Positions 9,141 through 19,679 of a stretch of DNA of 64,000 nt are shown here, one piece after another. The stretch is from Pseudoselenomonas ruminantium (GTDB taxonomy: Bacteria; Bacillota; Negativicutes; Selenomonadales; Selenomonadaceae). Numbering within the stretch: position 1 is the stretch's first letter; each line of letters begins with the position of its first letter. The translations under genes and the position numbers were made by a program. Under the pieces are notes generated by a model that had not been told where the DNA came from, made no database searches, and saw only the letters and a list, made by a program, of their open reading frames with translations. The DNA lies in contig SVBZ01000005.1 of the NCBI GenBank assembly GCA_015058575.1, forward strand, positions 62,001 to 126,000, in the 5' to 3' direction.

Positions 9141-9177
9141 CAGGCAGCACATCGTTAGATGTGCTGCCTGTTTTTTT
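9141..9177 (+). terminator. intrinsic terminator of the chemoreceptor gene
   Basis: A perfect 12-bp stem (9141-9152 with 9159-9170), a 6-base loop, then seven T residues. Confidence 0.93.
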
Positions 9178-9189
9178 ATAAAAAGGGAG

Positions 9190-9218
9190 TTGGCAAGGTC
9201 TGTGCATTGGTTTATAAT
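9190..9218 (+). promoter_or_regulatory. sigma-A-type promoter of the DUF1934-argS unit
   Basis: TTGGCA (9190-9195), a 17-base spacer, and TATAAT (9213-9218), 33 bases before the DUF1934 gene. Confidence 0.8.
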
Positions 9219-9251
9219 AGTGTACAGTATGTTTTTTGAAGAGGTGACGTC

Positions 9252-9698
9252 ATGAACGGGATGCATCCGGTAATTATCCGGATACGTGGAACCCAGCGGG
9301 ATGAGGCAGGAGAGACCAATACCATCGAGTCCATGGCCCTGGGCCGTCACTCGGTGAAAAACGGCAAGCATTACGTGCTTTATGAGGATGCCATGCTGCA
9401 CGAACAGCAGCGGGTTTCCACGGTGCTCAAATTCAGCGGGGAAGAAATGACTTTGTTGCGCAAAGGCGCGATGAAGCAGGAGATGCGTTTCCGGCCAGGG
9501 GCTGAGACCGCTAGCTGCTATCGGACACCGTATGGTGACCTGGCGATGACAATACGCACGCATCGTCTGGATGTCAGCTATGGTTTGCAGGATGGGGTCA
9601 TTGAGGCGGAATACGATATCGCTATCAATGACCAGCATCAGAGCACGAATACGCTGCGGATTGAAATTGCCAATGACAAGAAGAAAAAAGAGGGATAA
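9252..9698 (+). CDS. DUF1934 (YwiB-like) beta-barrel protein
   Basis: A 148-residue protein matching the DUF1934 pattern by sequence feel and place: PVIIRIRGTQ at the N-terminus, a mid-protein stretch with LLRKGAMKQEMRF, then RTPYGDLAMTIRTHRLDV and a C-terminal DINDQHQ-type strand. The family is predicted to form a calycin-like barrel and often sits upstream of argS, as here (B. subtilis ywiB-argS). Its molecular role is unknown. It starts a transcription unit with its own promoter, and only one base separates it from argS, implying coupled translation. Confidence 0.8.
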   Translation: MNGMHPVIIRIRGTQRDEAGETNTIESMALGRHSVKNGKHYVLYEDAMLHEQQRVSTVLKFSGEEMTLLRKGAMKQEMRFRPGAETASCYRTPYGDLAMTIRTHRLDVSYGLQDGVIEAEYDIAINDQHQSTNTLRIEIANDKKKKEG

Positions 9699-9699
9699 C

Positions 9700-11355
9700 A
9701 TGGATATCAAAGATACGCTTTCGGCTGCCATTGAGCAGGCCGCAAAGGACGCTATTGCAGCGGGTGTGTTCCCTGCAGGGGAACTGCCGAAAATCGTTCT
9801 GGAGGTGCCGCCGCAGAAGGAGTTCGGCGATTTTGCCACGAATTTTGCCATGCAGTCGGCGCGCGTTTTTCATAAGAATCCACGTCAGATCGCTGAGGAG
9901 CTGGCCAAGCGCATCGAGGGCGATTGGCTGGATCATACGCAGATTGCCGGACCGGGATTCCTGAATTTTTACCTCAAGGGCAATGTGCTTTATGATTCGT
10001 TCCAGAAGATTTTTGCGGCAGGGGAATCGTTTGGCCAGCTGCCAGCTAAGGATGCACCGAAAATCCAGGTGGAGTATGTCAGCGCCAACCCGACGGGACC
10101 GCTGCATGTCGGTCATGGCCGTGGCGCGGCGGCAGGCTCAGCACTGGTCAATCTGCTGCGTGCGGCGGGCTATCCTGTGGAGAGTGAGTATTACATCAAC
10201 GATGCTGGCAATCAGATGAACAATCTGGCCCGCTCGGTCAATGCACGTTATCTGGAGCTTTTAGGCCAGTCTGTCGATTTTCCTGAGGACGGCTATCATG
10301 GCCAGGATATCATTGATACGGCGCAGCGCATCATCGATAAAGAGGGCGACAAATATCTTCATATGGAAGAAGAAGAGCGCCTGGCAATCTTTCAGGATTT
10401 GGCTTATCTGGAAAAACTCGCGGCGCTCAAGGAAGATCTCGCAGCATTCCATGTCACGTTTGACAAGTGGTTCAGTGAACGTACGCTGCATCCGGAGGCC
10501 GTAAAAGCGGCGGTCAAGATTTTGCAGGATAATGGCAATATCTATGAGCAGGATGGGGCCCTTTGGCTCAAGTCCACAGCTTATGGTGATGACAAGGACC
10601 GTGTGGTTATCCGCGACAATGGTGTGCCGACATATCTGGCTGCCGATATTGCCTATCATCACAACAAGTACGAACGCGGCTTTGACCGTCTCATCAATAT
10701 CTGGGGGGCTGATCATCACGGCTATGTCTGCCGTGTCAAGGCGGCGATGGCAGCGCTGGGGCATGATCCGGCAAAGCTCACGGTACTGCTGCTGCAGATG
10801 GTGGCCTTGTTCCGCGGCGGTGAGCTTGTCAAGATGAGCAAGCGCACGGGGCAGAGCGTCACGCTTAACGAGCTCATGGAGGAAGTCGGCACGGATGCTG
10901 CCCGCTATTTCTTCTTGATGCGCTCACTTGACAGCCAGCTGGATTTCGATCTCAATCTGGCGAAGAAGAAGTCGAATGACAATCCGGTTTATTATATCCA
11001 GTATGCGCATGCGCGTATCTGCAGCATCTTCCGCCAGGCGGAGGAGACGAAGCTGACGCTTTCCGATAAACCGCAGCTTTCGCTTTTGACCGATCCGTCA
11101 GAAATCGATCTCATCAAGAAAATCGAAGAGTATCCTGAAGAAGTGGAGAAGGCAGCTGCCGATTATGCGCCGCAGCGCATTGCCCGCTATAGCTACGATC
11201 TGGCATCCCTGTTCCACAGCTTCTACAATAAGTGCCGTATCATGGGCGTAGACCCGCAGCTCGCGGAAGCCCGTCTGGCACTCGTGACGGTGACGGCTCA
11301 TGTCATCCGTCATTCGCTGGGTATCCTCGGCGTTTCAGCCCCGGACCATATGTAA
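9700..11355 (+). CDS. argS: arginyl-tRNA synthetase
   Basis: A 551-residue class I synthetase charging tRNA-Arg with arginine in the cytoplasm. The HIGH-type motif is in PLHVGHGRG (about residues 134-142) and the KMSKS-type motif is VKMSKRTGQ (about 377-385). The C-terminal DALR anticodon-binding domain ends the protein (GILGVSAPDHM). ATG 9700 is chosen because it gives the canonical N-terminus and lies one base after the upstream stop; in-frame extension upstream runs through the DUF1934 gene. No T-box leader is visible upstream. Confidence 0.97.
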   Translation: MDIKDTLSAAIEQAAKDAIAAGVFPAGELPKIVLEVPPQKEFGDFATNFAMQSARVFHKNPRQIAEELAKRIEGDWLDHTQIAGPGFLNFYLKGNVLYDSFQKIFAAGESFGQLPAKDAPKIQVEYVSANPTGPLHVGHGRGAAAGSALVNLLRAAGYPVESEYYINDAGNQMNNLARSVNARYLELLGQSVDFPEDGYHGQDIIDTAQRIIDKEGDKYLHMEEEERLAIFQDLAYLEKLAALKEDLAAFHVTFDKWFSERTLHPEAVKAAVKILQDNGNIYEQDGALWLKSTAYGDDKDRVVIRDNGVPTYLAADIAYHHNKYERGFDRLINIWGADHHGYVCRVKAAMAALGHDPAKLTVLLLQMVALFRGGELVKMSKRTGQSVTLNELMEEVGTDAARYFFLMRSLDSQLDFDLNLAKKKSNDNPVYYIQYAHARICSIFRQAEETKLTLSDKPQLSLLTDPSEIDLIKKIEEYPEEVEKAAADYAPQRIARYSYDLASLFHSFYNKCRIMGVDPQLAEARLALVTVTAHVIRHSLGILGVSAPDHM

Positions 11356-11396
11356 GAAATATCTGCAAGCAAAAATTTGGAAGGAGACCACTATCT

Positions 11397-11726
11397 ATGG
11401 ATTTCGTCAACAGCTCGGAAGTAGACATTGCCTATTATATCCTGACTCAGAAAGGCCAGACGATTTATTATAAGGATCTGGTCCTTGAGGTCATCGAAAA
11501 GAAACACAAGCCAGTGCAGTCCCTGTCGGCAGCTATCTCGGAAGTCTATACGCTTATCAATATGGACAGCCGTTTCCACTATGAGGGCGACGGCCAGTGG
11601 GGACTTACGGAGTGGAACCCGCCTGAGGTGAAGCGCCATAACAGCCGCACGGGGGCTGGCAAATCCAAAGCTGCTAACAAGGCAATCAACAACCGCCAGA
11701 AGAAGCTTGAGAGCATCCAGGAATAA
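11397..11726 (+). CDS. rpoE: RNA polymerase delta subunit (HARE-HTH protein)
   Basis: A 109-residue protein with the HARE-HTH fold typical of RpoE delta: EVDIAYYILTQKGQTIYY then VIEKKHK and FHYEGDGQWGLTEWNP. In Bacillus the delta subunit helps recycle RNA polymerase and sharpens promoter selectivity through a long acidic tail. Here the tail is short and basic (KRHNSRTGAGKSKAANKAI). The argS-rpoE-pyrG order matches B. subtilis, supporting orthology of the globular domain. The start is ATG 11397 behind AAGGAG; an upstream in-frame extension lies within argS and is rejected. Confidence 0.85.
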   Translation: MDFVNSSEVDIAYYILTQKGQTIYYKDLVLEVIEKKHKPVQSLSAAISEVYTLINMDSRFHYEGDGQWGLTEWNPPEVKRHNSRTGAGKSKAANKAINNRQKKLESIQE

Positions 11727-11741
11727 TTTCCTGGCAGTGTA

Positions 11742-11770
11742 TTGACAGTACTTGGTAAAAAGGCTAGAAT
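11742..11770 (+). promoter_or_regulatory. sigma-A-type promoter of pyrG
   Basis: TTGACA (11742-11747), a 17-base spacer, and TAGAAT (11765-11770). The predicted start site shows no GGGC run, so the reiterative-transcription control known for B. subtilis pyrG is not evident. Confidence 0.8.
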
Positions 11771-11790
11771 AGTCAACATGTGATTTTTGA

Positions 11791-13425
<1,635 letters not shown>

Positions 13426-13436
13426 GGATATAGAGG

Positions 13437-13470
13437 TCCCGTCATCTACTAAAGATGGCGGGATTTTTTT
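13437..13470 (+). terminator. intrinsic terminator of pyrG
   Basis: An 11-bp stem (13437-13447 with 13453-13463, one wobble) followed by seven T residues. Confidence 0.88.
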
Positions 13471-13587
13471 GTCAAGAAAAATTTTCAGGCGGGAGGATTT
13501 TACTGGCTGATTGGCGAACTATTGACTTAGGAAACAAAGGTTGGCGAATGGGAAATGGATAGAAGACAAAAGAGAGGAGGAAAAACG

Positions 13588-14217
13588 ATGCTTATCGATA
13601 CGGCCTGTTCTTTGGCGTTTTACTGCCAACGCTGCGGCCGGATTGAGCTCCATGATGTGCCGCTTTTCAGTGGGCAGAAGCATTTCAGGCTGGAATGTGG
13701 CAGCTGCGGGCATACTATGGGAGAAATCTCGCTGAAACCACGTCAGGGACTGATACTTACGACTACCTGCGGTGTTTGCGGGGGAAAGAATCAGCAGCAG
13801 TTCTCCTGGCGACAGCTGCGCCATCTGCGTTTTGAAAAACTGTATTGTAACCACGATCATTTTGAATTGGGATACATCGGCCAGTGGCAGGACATCGCAG
13901 AATTTTTGGATTTCAATGCTGCCGAATACGATTCGCTGCATCCGAATGATGGCGATGAATACCTGGAGCGTCAGCAGACGCTTTTGGAGGCATTGAATCG
14001 CGTGCATGACCTGGCAGATAACGGCGAACTCGTCTGTCCCTGCGGTAGCAAGGACATCGGAGCAGGGATACGCGGCGAGGAAATCGTGCTCGAGTGTGAG
14101 TCCTGTGGCAGTTATTGCGTCCTGCCAGCGCGCACGGCCAAGGACTTGCAGGGGCTGCGGCCTGGGATGGCTATGGAATTTGTTTGGAAACAGCGTTCGT
14201 TCCTTGACGTGCGCTAG
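13588..14217 (+). CDS. cysteine-rich protein of unknown function with several zinc-ribbon-like knuckles
   Basis: A 209-residue protein I do not recognise as a named family. Paired cysteines occur as CQRCG, CGSCG, CGVCGG, CPCG and CESCG, enough for two or three zinc sites, arranged as an N-terminal cluster, a helical middle (residues about 80-145) and a C-terminal pair. No enzyme motif is seen. ATG 13588 follows GAGAGGAGG. It lies between the pyrG terminator and mfd, so a nucleic-acid-related role is possible, but this is only inferred from position and the zinc knuckles. Confidence 0.7.
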   Translation: MLIDTACSLAFYCQRCGRIELHDVPLFSGQKHFRLECGSCGHTMGEISLKPRQGLILTTTCGVCGGKNQQQFSWRQLRHLRFEKLYCNHDHFELGYIGQWQDIAEFLDFNAAEYDSLHPNDGDEYLERQQTLLEALNRVHDLADNGELVCPCGSKDIGAGIRGEEIVLECESCGSYCVLPARTAKDLQGLRPGMAMEFVWKQRSFLDVR

Positions 14218-14260
14218 AAATAGGATTATCATAAAATACATTGAAATGAAGGCTTTAGAA

Positions 14261-14300
14261 GGGACTATCGGCTGTCTTGTGCGGCCGGCAGTCCCATTTT
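14261..14300 (+). terminator. possible terminator between the cysteine-rich gene and mfd
   Basis: A long imperfect stem, with outer GGGACT (14261-14266) pairing AGTCCC (14290-14295) and GC-rich inner pairs, is followed by ATTTT. Confidence 0.5.
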
Positions 14301-14332
14301 GGCGTAATTGATAGCTAGACAGAGGTGTGAAG

Positions 14333-17300
14333 ATGGATTCATTATTGGCGGCTATAGGACAGGATGCCGCCGTACAGAAGCTGCAGCAGCGGTTTGCAGG
14401 CAAGACGGGAGAAACGCTGGCCTATGGTCTTTCTGGCTCCCAGAAGCATGTGGTCTTTGCGGCTTGTTACAGCAAGAGCCCGCAGCCATGGGTGGTGCTG
14501 GTGCATAATAGCGAAATGGTCAGTGCCTGGCGTGAAGATTTGGCTGCGCTTTTGCCGGAGACGACGGTTGTGGAGCTGCCAGAACTGGATATCGTCAATG
14601 TGCAGGCTGCGGCCAAGAGCATCGAGCGCTCGGCTCGCCGCATGGATGTGCTTGGCCGGCTGATGCGGCAGGAGCCTGTCATCGTGCTGGCAACCTCAGC
14701 GGCGGCAGTCCAAAAGGGCATGAGCCGTAATGAGTTTGAGCGGCTGAGTCTTGGTGTCCGGATTGGGCAGCAGCTGCCACGCGAGGAACTCATAGCTCAT
14801 CTTGTCCAGTTGGGCTATGAGCATGCGGAAGAGGTGGAGCGCGTCGGTCAGTTCAGCTCGCGTGGTGGTATCATAGATGTCTATGCCATTAACAGCCCCG
14901 CACCGGTGCGCATGGAATTCTTTGATGATGAGATTGATTCGCTGCGCGAGTTTGATTTAGTGACAAAGCGCTCCATCCGCAATATCAGCAGCACCGCTAT
15001 CCTGCCGCTGGCGCAGACCGATGAGGCGGGACGGCCCGAGCTTTTCTTGACGTATCTGGAGAAGAAAGGCGCTGTGCTGTTCGATGAACCCATCCGTATC
15101 CGTGAGCAGATCAAGACGATGGTCAAGGAGAATCCTGACATCAAGAGCAAGGTATTCAGCTGGGAAGATATGCTTGCGGCTGCGCAGGGCAATCATGTAT
15201 TTTACTCTGCGTTGATGCTTCAGCAGGTTCATGGGGCGGAGCCTGATGCCACAATCAGCTTTACGGCGACGAACATGACGCCGTTCCAGCGGCAAATGGA
15301 TCTGCTGGAAAATGAGATAGGGCGCTGGCTCGGGCAGAAACAGCGGGTGCTCATCCTGCTTGGAGACCGCGCTAAAGCGGATTCGATGCGCGAACTTCTC
15401 GCGCGTCATCGTGTGCCCTCTGTCGTTGTGCCAGCAGGGGAGGCTTTGCGTACCGATTTGGTAAATATCCAGCAGGGGACAATCCGGGCTGGTTTTGAGA
15501 TGGCTGCGGCCCGGCTGGTTGTCGTGGCTGAAAAAGATATCTTTGGCCGGCAGAAACGCCGTGCCGTACGCAGTGCCAATCCGGGTGAGAAAATCTCACA
15601 TTTCCGGGAAATCCGTCCAGGGGATTATGTCGTCCATGTGAATCATGGCATTGGTAAATACCTTGGCGTTGAAACGCTGGAGGTCGGCGGTATCCATAAA
15701 GACTATCTGCACATCAAATACGGTGGCGATGACAAGTTGTTCGTGCCGACCGATCAGGTCGGGCTGCTGCAGAAGTATATTGGCTCAGAAGGTGATGTAC
15801 CGCGTTTGCACCGTATGGGCGGTACGGAATGGGTCAAGGCTAAGGCACGTGCGAAGAAATCCGTGGAGGACATCGCCAAGAAGCTCATCGAGATTTATGC
15901 CAAGCGGCGGCAGGCCACAGGTTTTGCTTTTTCGCCTGATGATGCCACGCAGCGTGATTTTGAGGATGCGTTTCCTTATCAGGAAACAGACGACCAGCTC
16001 AAGGCCATTGCGGAAATCAAGGCGGATATGGAAAAGGAGAAGCCGATGGAGCGTCTTCTTTGTGGCGATGTCGGTTTCGGCAAGACCGAGGTCGCTATCC
16101 GGGCAGCCTACAAGGCGGCGATGGATGGCAAGCAGGTAGCCGTGCTCGTACCGACGACAGTGCTTGCTCAGCAGCATTTTCAGACGTTCAGTTCGCGTTT
16201 TATGGATTTTGCGCCGAATGTTGATGTCATTTGCCGTTTCCGCACGGCGAAAGAACAGAAAGCAACACTGGAGCGGGTAAAAGAAGGCAAGGTAGATATC
16301 CTCATTGGCACACATGCTATCCTGAATCAGAAAAAAGTGCAGTTCAAGAATCTGGGACTGCTCATTGTCGATGAGGAACAGCGCTTCGGTGTCAAGCAGA
16401 AAGATAAGATCCGCAGCCTGTCGGCAGGCATAGATGTACTGACTTTGTCGGCGACGCCAATTCCGCGCACGCTGCATATGTCACTGGTCGGTGCGCGGGA
16501 CATGAGCATCATCGAGACACCGCCGGCTGAGCGGTTCCCCGTGCAGACGTATGTCGTGGAGAATAACGACGCAATAATCGCCAATGCCATCAAGCGTGAG
16601 CTGAAGCGTGGTGGCCAGGTTTACTTCGTCTACAACCGCGTCGATACGATTGACCGCATGCGCGACCATATCCAGCAGCTTGTGCCAGATGCCCGCATCC
16701 AGACTGCGCATGGCCAGATGCCCGAGGAGATGCTCGAGCGTGTCATGATGGATTTCTATGAGGGTGATTATGACATCCTGCTGGCGACGAGTATCGTTGA
16801 AAATGGCCTCGATGTCGCCAACGCCAATACGATTATCGTTTACAATGCTGACCACTTCGGGCTGTCACAGCTTTATCAGATGCGCGGCCGTGTCGGCCGG
16901 TCGCACCATATGGCCTTTGCTTACTTTGTCTATCAGGCCGACAAGATCCTTACAGAGACGGCCGAGAAGCGTTTGCAGGCTATGAAGGAGTTTGCTGAGC
17001 TTGGGGCGGGCTTCAAGATTGCCATGCGTGACCTAGAGATACGAGGCGCTGGCAACCTGCTGGGCGCACAGCAGCATGGTCACATTGCCAGCGTTGGTTT
17101 TGAAATGTACTGCAAGCTGCTTGAAGAAGCTGTCGATAAGCTGCGGCAGGGCAAGAAAGAGATTGCGGCGCCAAGGCCGGACCCGACCATTGATTTGCAG
17201 GTTGAGGCTTATATCGATGGCGGATATATTGATGATGCTATGCATAAGATTGAGCTTTACCAGCGTATTGCGGCTATCCGTACCAATGAGGAGCTGCGCA

Positions 17301-17656
17301 ATCTGCTCGATGAGCTGATTGACCGCTTTGGTGAGCCGACCAAGCCGGTCATGAATTTGCTGGCCGTGGCGCGCATTAAGAATTACGCACGCGAGCTGGG
17401 CATCCGTTCGCTTACGGAGCTTCCCAAGGCGCTGGATATTTACCTGCTGCCGGACTGCAAATTGCCAGTCAAGGGATTGCTGGTGCTGGACAAGATATTC
17501 GGCCGTACGATGAAGGCGCTGCCGGGCAAGCATGGCTACCGCTTTGCACTTGCGGACAAACATAAGCAGGATATCACCAATTTTGCTACCCGGCTGCTGT
17601 TGGCAGCGGCTGGCGATGAGACGGCGATGAACGTTAAGCGTCCCGGCGGGCAATAA
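14333..17656 (+). CDS. mfd: transcription-repair coupling factor Mfd
   Basis: A 1107-residue superfamily 2 translocase that removes RNA polymerase stalled at DNA lesions and recruits UvrA. Domains in order: UvrB-like N-terminus (1 to about 330), the CarD-like RNA polymerase interaction domain (around GDYVVHVNHGIGKYLGVE), helicase motifs with Walker A GDVGFGKTE (about residue 578) and DEEQRFGV (about residue 680), then motif VI region YQMRGRVGRS and the C-terminal UvrA-binding domain. ATG 14333 is preferred over GTG 14327 because AGAGG lies seven bases upstream. It heads the B. subtilis-like mfd-yabN-divIC-ftsH block. Confidence 0.97.
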   Translation: MDSLLAAIGQDAAVQKLQQRFAGKTGETLAYGLSGSQKHVVFAACYSKSPQPWVVLVHNSEMVSAWREDLAALLPETTVVELPELDIVNVQAAAKSIERSARRMDVLGRLMRQEPVIVLATSAAAVQKGMSRNEFERLSLGVRIGQQLPREELIAHLVQLGYEHAEEVERVGQFSSRGGIIDVYAINSPAPVRMEFFDDEIDSLREFDLVTKRSIRNISSTAILPLAQTDEAGRPELFLTYLEKKGAVLFDEPIRIREQIKTMVKENPDIKSKVFSWEDMLAAAQGNHVFYSALMLQQVHGAEPDATISFTATNMTPFQRQMDLLENEIGRWLGQKQRVLILLGDRAKADSMRELLARHRVPSVVVPAGEALRTDLVNIQQGTIRAGFEMAAARLVVVAEKDIFGRQKRRAVRSANPGEKISHFREIRPGDYVVHVNHGIGKYLGVETLEVGGIHKDYLHIKYGGDDKLFVPTDQVGLLQKYIGSEGDVPRLHRMGGTEWVKAKARAKKSVEDIAKKLIEIYAKRRQATGFAFSPDDATQRDFEDAFPYQETDDQLKAIAEIKADMEKEKPMERLLCGDVGFGKTEVAIRAAYKAAMDGKQVAVLVPTTVLAQQHFQTFSSRFMDFAPNVDVICRFRTAKEQKATLERVKEGKVDILIGTHAILNQKKVQFKNLGLLIVDEEQRFGVKQKDKIRSLSAGIDVLTLSATPIPRTLHMSLVGARDMSIIETPPAERFPVQTYVVENNDAIIANAIKRELKRGGQVYFVYNRVDTIDRMRDHIQQLVPDARIQTAHGQMPEEMLERVMMDFYEGDYDILLATSIVENGLDVANANTIIVYNADHFGLSQLYQMRGRVGRSHHMAFAYFVYQADKILTETAEKRLQAMKEFAELGAGFKIAMRDLEIRGAGNLLGAQQHGHIASVGFEMYCKLLEEAVDKLRQGKKEIAAPRPDPTIDLQVEAYIDGGYIDDAMHKIELYQRIAAIRTNEELRNLLDELIDRFGEPTKPVMNLLAVARIKNYARELGIRSLTELPKALDIYLLPDCKLPVKGLLVLDKIFGRTMKALPGKHGYRFALADKHKQDITNFATRLLLAAAGDETAMNVKRPGGQ

Positions 17657-17679
17657 AGATGAGGAATAGGAGAAAGAAT

Positions 17680-18357
17680 ATGGCAACCATTACAGTTACA
17701 GGCCTTGGTCCGGGACGGGCCGGCCTTATCACGCGTGAGAGTTGGGAGCTCATGGCAAAGGCCGAGCACCTTGTGCTGCGCACGCGCATCCATCCAACTG
17801 TCGCGGCTATCGAGGCGGCTGGTATGACGTTTTCGACTTATGATGGATTTTACGAACAGGCAGCAGATTTCGAGTCACTTTATGCCGCGATTGCCCGCGA
17901 CCTTTTGCAGCGGGCGGCGGCAGAGGGGGATATTGTTTACGCTGTGCCAGGCAGCCCGCTGGTGGCCGAGCGCACGGTCGTGCTGCTGCGCGAATTTGCA
18001 CGCGCAACGGATGTGACGGTCAATATCCTGCCAGGCATGAGCTTTGTGGAAGTCATGTATACGCGGCTCGGTATCGATCCTATCGATGGCTTGACAATCC
18101 TTGATGCCGAAGATGTGGCGACGCTCAAAGAGCGTCCCGCCCAGTCGCTGGTCATCACGCAGGTATACAGCCAGCCAATCGCTTCGGATACGAAGCTCAT
18201 GCTGATGGAACTCTTTCCCGATGAATACGAAGTGACCTATATCCACAATCTGGCATTGCCCGATGAATCCATCCGGCAGATCCCGCTCTATGAGCTTGAC
18301 CGGCAGAAGGATGTCGATCATCTCACGAGCTTGTTTATCCGTGCTCAAAGCGAGTAG
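17680..18357 (+). CDS. YabN-type SAM-dependent (tetrapyrrole) methylase domain protein, without MazG domain
   Basis: A 225-residue Rossmann-like protein of the tetrapyrrole methylase superfamily, with the N-terminal GLGPGRAGLITRE and VPGSPLVAERT motifs and a late NLALPDESI segment. In Bacillus YabN this domain is followed by a MazG nucleotide pyrophosphohydrolase domain; here the frame stops after the methylase part and the next 166 bases before the HU gene do not encode MazG. Position right after mfd supports the YabN assignment. ATG 17680 follows AGGAG; ATG 17659 is a weaker alternative. Confidence 0.82.
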   Translation: MATITVTGLGPGRAGLITRESWELMAKAEHLVLRTRIHPTVAAIEAAGMTFSTYDGFYEQAADFESLYAAIARDLLQRAAAEGDIVYAVPGSPLVAERTVVLLREFARATDVTVNILPGMSFVEVMYTRLGIDPIDGLTILDAEDVATLKERPAQSLVITQVYSQPIASDTKLMLMELFPDEYEVTYIHNLALPDESIRQIPLYELDRQKDVDHLTSLFIRAQSE

Positions 18358-18411
18358 TAGATAATAATTGTCAAAACTGGCGGACTGTTTCGTGTTTTTT
18401 CGTGAAAACCC

Positions 18412-18440
18412 TTGCTTTTTCCATGCATTTCTGTTACATT
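18412..18440 (+). promoter_or_regulatory. candidate promoter of the HU gene
   Basis: TTGCTT (18412-18417), 17 bases, TACATT (18435-18440). Each box matches consensus at four of six positions. Confidence 0.4.
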
Positions 18441-18523
18441 CTCTTATAGTGGCAGGAATTACGCGGAGGAGCGCGAATTCTACTGCCGTAGACAAATCAT
18501 TTATCTTTAAGGAGGCTACGGTT

Positions 18524-18799
18524 GTGAACAAAACTGAATTGGTAGCTAGTGTCGCTGAGAAGACCGGTCTGACGAAGAAAGATGCAGAAAAAGCTGTAAA
18601 TGCTCTGTTTGACAGTGTTCAGGAAGCGCTGACGGCTGGGGATAAAGTCCAGATGATCGGCTTTGGCACGTTTGAGGTAAAAGAGCGCGCTGCCCGCAAA
18701 GGCCGCAATCCGCGTACGGGGCAGGATATCGAGATTCCGGCATCGAAGAATCCAGTATTCAAGGCCGGCAAGGCACTCAAAGATTCCGTAAATGGCTGA
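18524..18799 (+). CDS. hup: DNA-binding protein HU
   Basis: A 91-residue HU/IHF-family architectural protein that bends and compacts DNA as a dimer. The beta-arm signature [20 protein letters not shown] is clear. GTG 18524 follows AAGGAGG at a good distance and gives the canonical start [16 protein letters not shown]; an in-frame extension to 18368 has no such support. HU behind mazG/yabN is a common Bacillota arrangement. A strong terminator follows. Confidence 0.97.
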   Translation: MNKTELVASVAEKTGLTKKDAEKAVNALFDSVQEALTAGDKVQMIGFGTFEVKERAARKGRNPRTGQDIEIPASKNPVFKAGKALKDSVNG

Positions 18800-18821
18800 G
18801 GATAGCAAAAGCATAAAACAG

Positions 18822-18852
18822 GGCCGGGTTCCTTCGGGAGCCCGGCCTTTTT
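18822..18852 (+). terminator. intrinsic terminator of the HU gene
   Basis: An 11-bp stem (18822-18832 with 18837-18847, one wobble) with a TTCG tetraloop, followed by five T residues. Confidence 0.93.
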
Positions 18853-18866
18853 CAAAAGGGAGATGG

Positions 18867-19631
18867 ATGGAAATGGATATGCGGATGACGGATAAAGTGA
18901 TCATGATATCTGGCGGTACTTCCGGTATCGGGCTCGCTGCTGCGCGCGACTTCCTGCAGGCCGGTGCCAAGGTGATGCTGCTCGGGCGGTCCGTGAAGCG
19001 TGGGCAGGAGGCATTGGATTTGCTGGCTGCAGGGGAGAGGTCGTCCTTTCAGCCCTGCGATGTAAGCCGGCGTGAGGATTGCCAGCTGGCAGTGGAGGCG
19101 GTGCTGAAGCGCTGGGGGCAGCTCGATGTGCTCGTCAATTCAGCGGGGGTCTACTGTGAAGGCGCCATTGAGGAAGTACGGGAAGAACAGCTTGATGAGG
19201 TACTGGATATCAACGTCAAGGGGACGTATTATCTATGCCAGCTGGCAGTGCCGGCGCTGAAAAAGGTGCATGGCAATATCGTCAACGTGGCTTCGGATGC
19301 TGGTGTGCATGGCAATTATTACTGTACGGCCTATTGCGCCAGCAAAGGAGCAGTCGTCATGCTTACGCGGGCACTGGCCCTGGAGCTGGCTGGTTTTGGT
19401 GTACGCGTCAATGCGATTGCCCCAGGCGATATCCTGACACCATTGACGGAAAAGCAGCTGGCAGCAACGCCAGATCGGGAGCAGGCACTGCGTGAGATGG
19501 CGTCGGTTTATCCGCTGGGACGCATCGGTACACCGGAAGAGGCGGCTGCGCTCATCGCTTTTCTGGCTTCGCCGGCTGCGGCATTCGTGACTGGTGCAAT
19601 CTGGGGGGTTGATGGTGGCTTGACTGCCTGA
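18867..19631 (+). CDS. short-chain dehydrogenase/reductase
   Basis: A classical SDR of about 254 residues. It has the cofactor motif ISGGTSGIGLAAARDF, NSAG in strand beta-4, a Ser in NVASDAG and the catalytic YCASK, and ends TGAIWGVDGGLTA like FabG-type 3-oxoacyl reductases. The substrate cannot be deduced. GRS after beta-2 is compatible with NADPH. ATGs at 18867 and 18873 both lie near AAGGGAG; the start is uncertain by a few codons. It begins just past the HU terminator and is followed at 48 bases by a glycosyltransferase gene. Confidence 0.87.
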   Translation: MEMDMRMTDKVIMISGGTSGIGLAAARDFLQAGAKVMLLGRSVKRGQEALDLLAAGERSSFQPCDVSRREDCQLAVEAVLKRWGQLDVLVNSAGVYCEGAIEEVREEQLDEVLDINVKGTYYLCQLAVPALKKVHGNIVNVASDAGVHGNYYCTAYCASKGAVVMLTRALALELAGFGVRVNAIAPGDILTPLTEKQLAATPDREQALREMASVYPLGRIGTPEEAAALIAFLASPAAAFVTGAIWGVDGGLTA

Positions 19632-19679
19632 AATATGGTACAATAGGCGGGTATGATTTTAACGGAGAGAAGGAACACG

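Noticed and set aside
9619..9700. A possible T-box or other leader before argS
   Set aside because: argS begins one base after the DUF1934 stop, with no specifier loop or antiterminator pattern.
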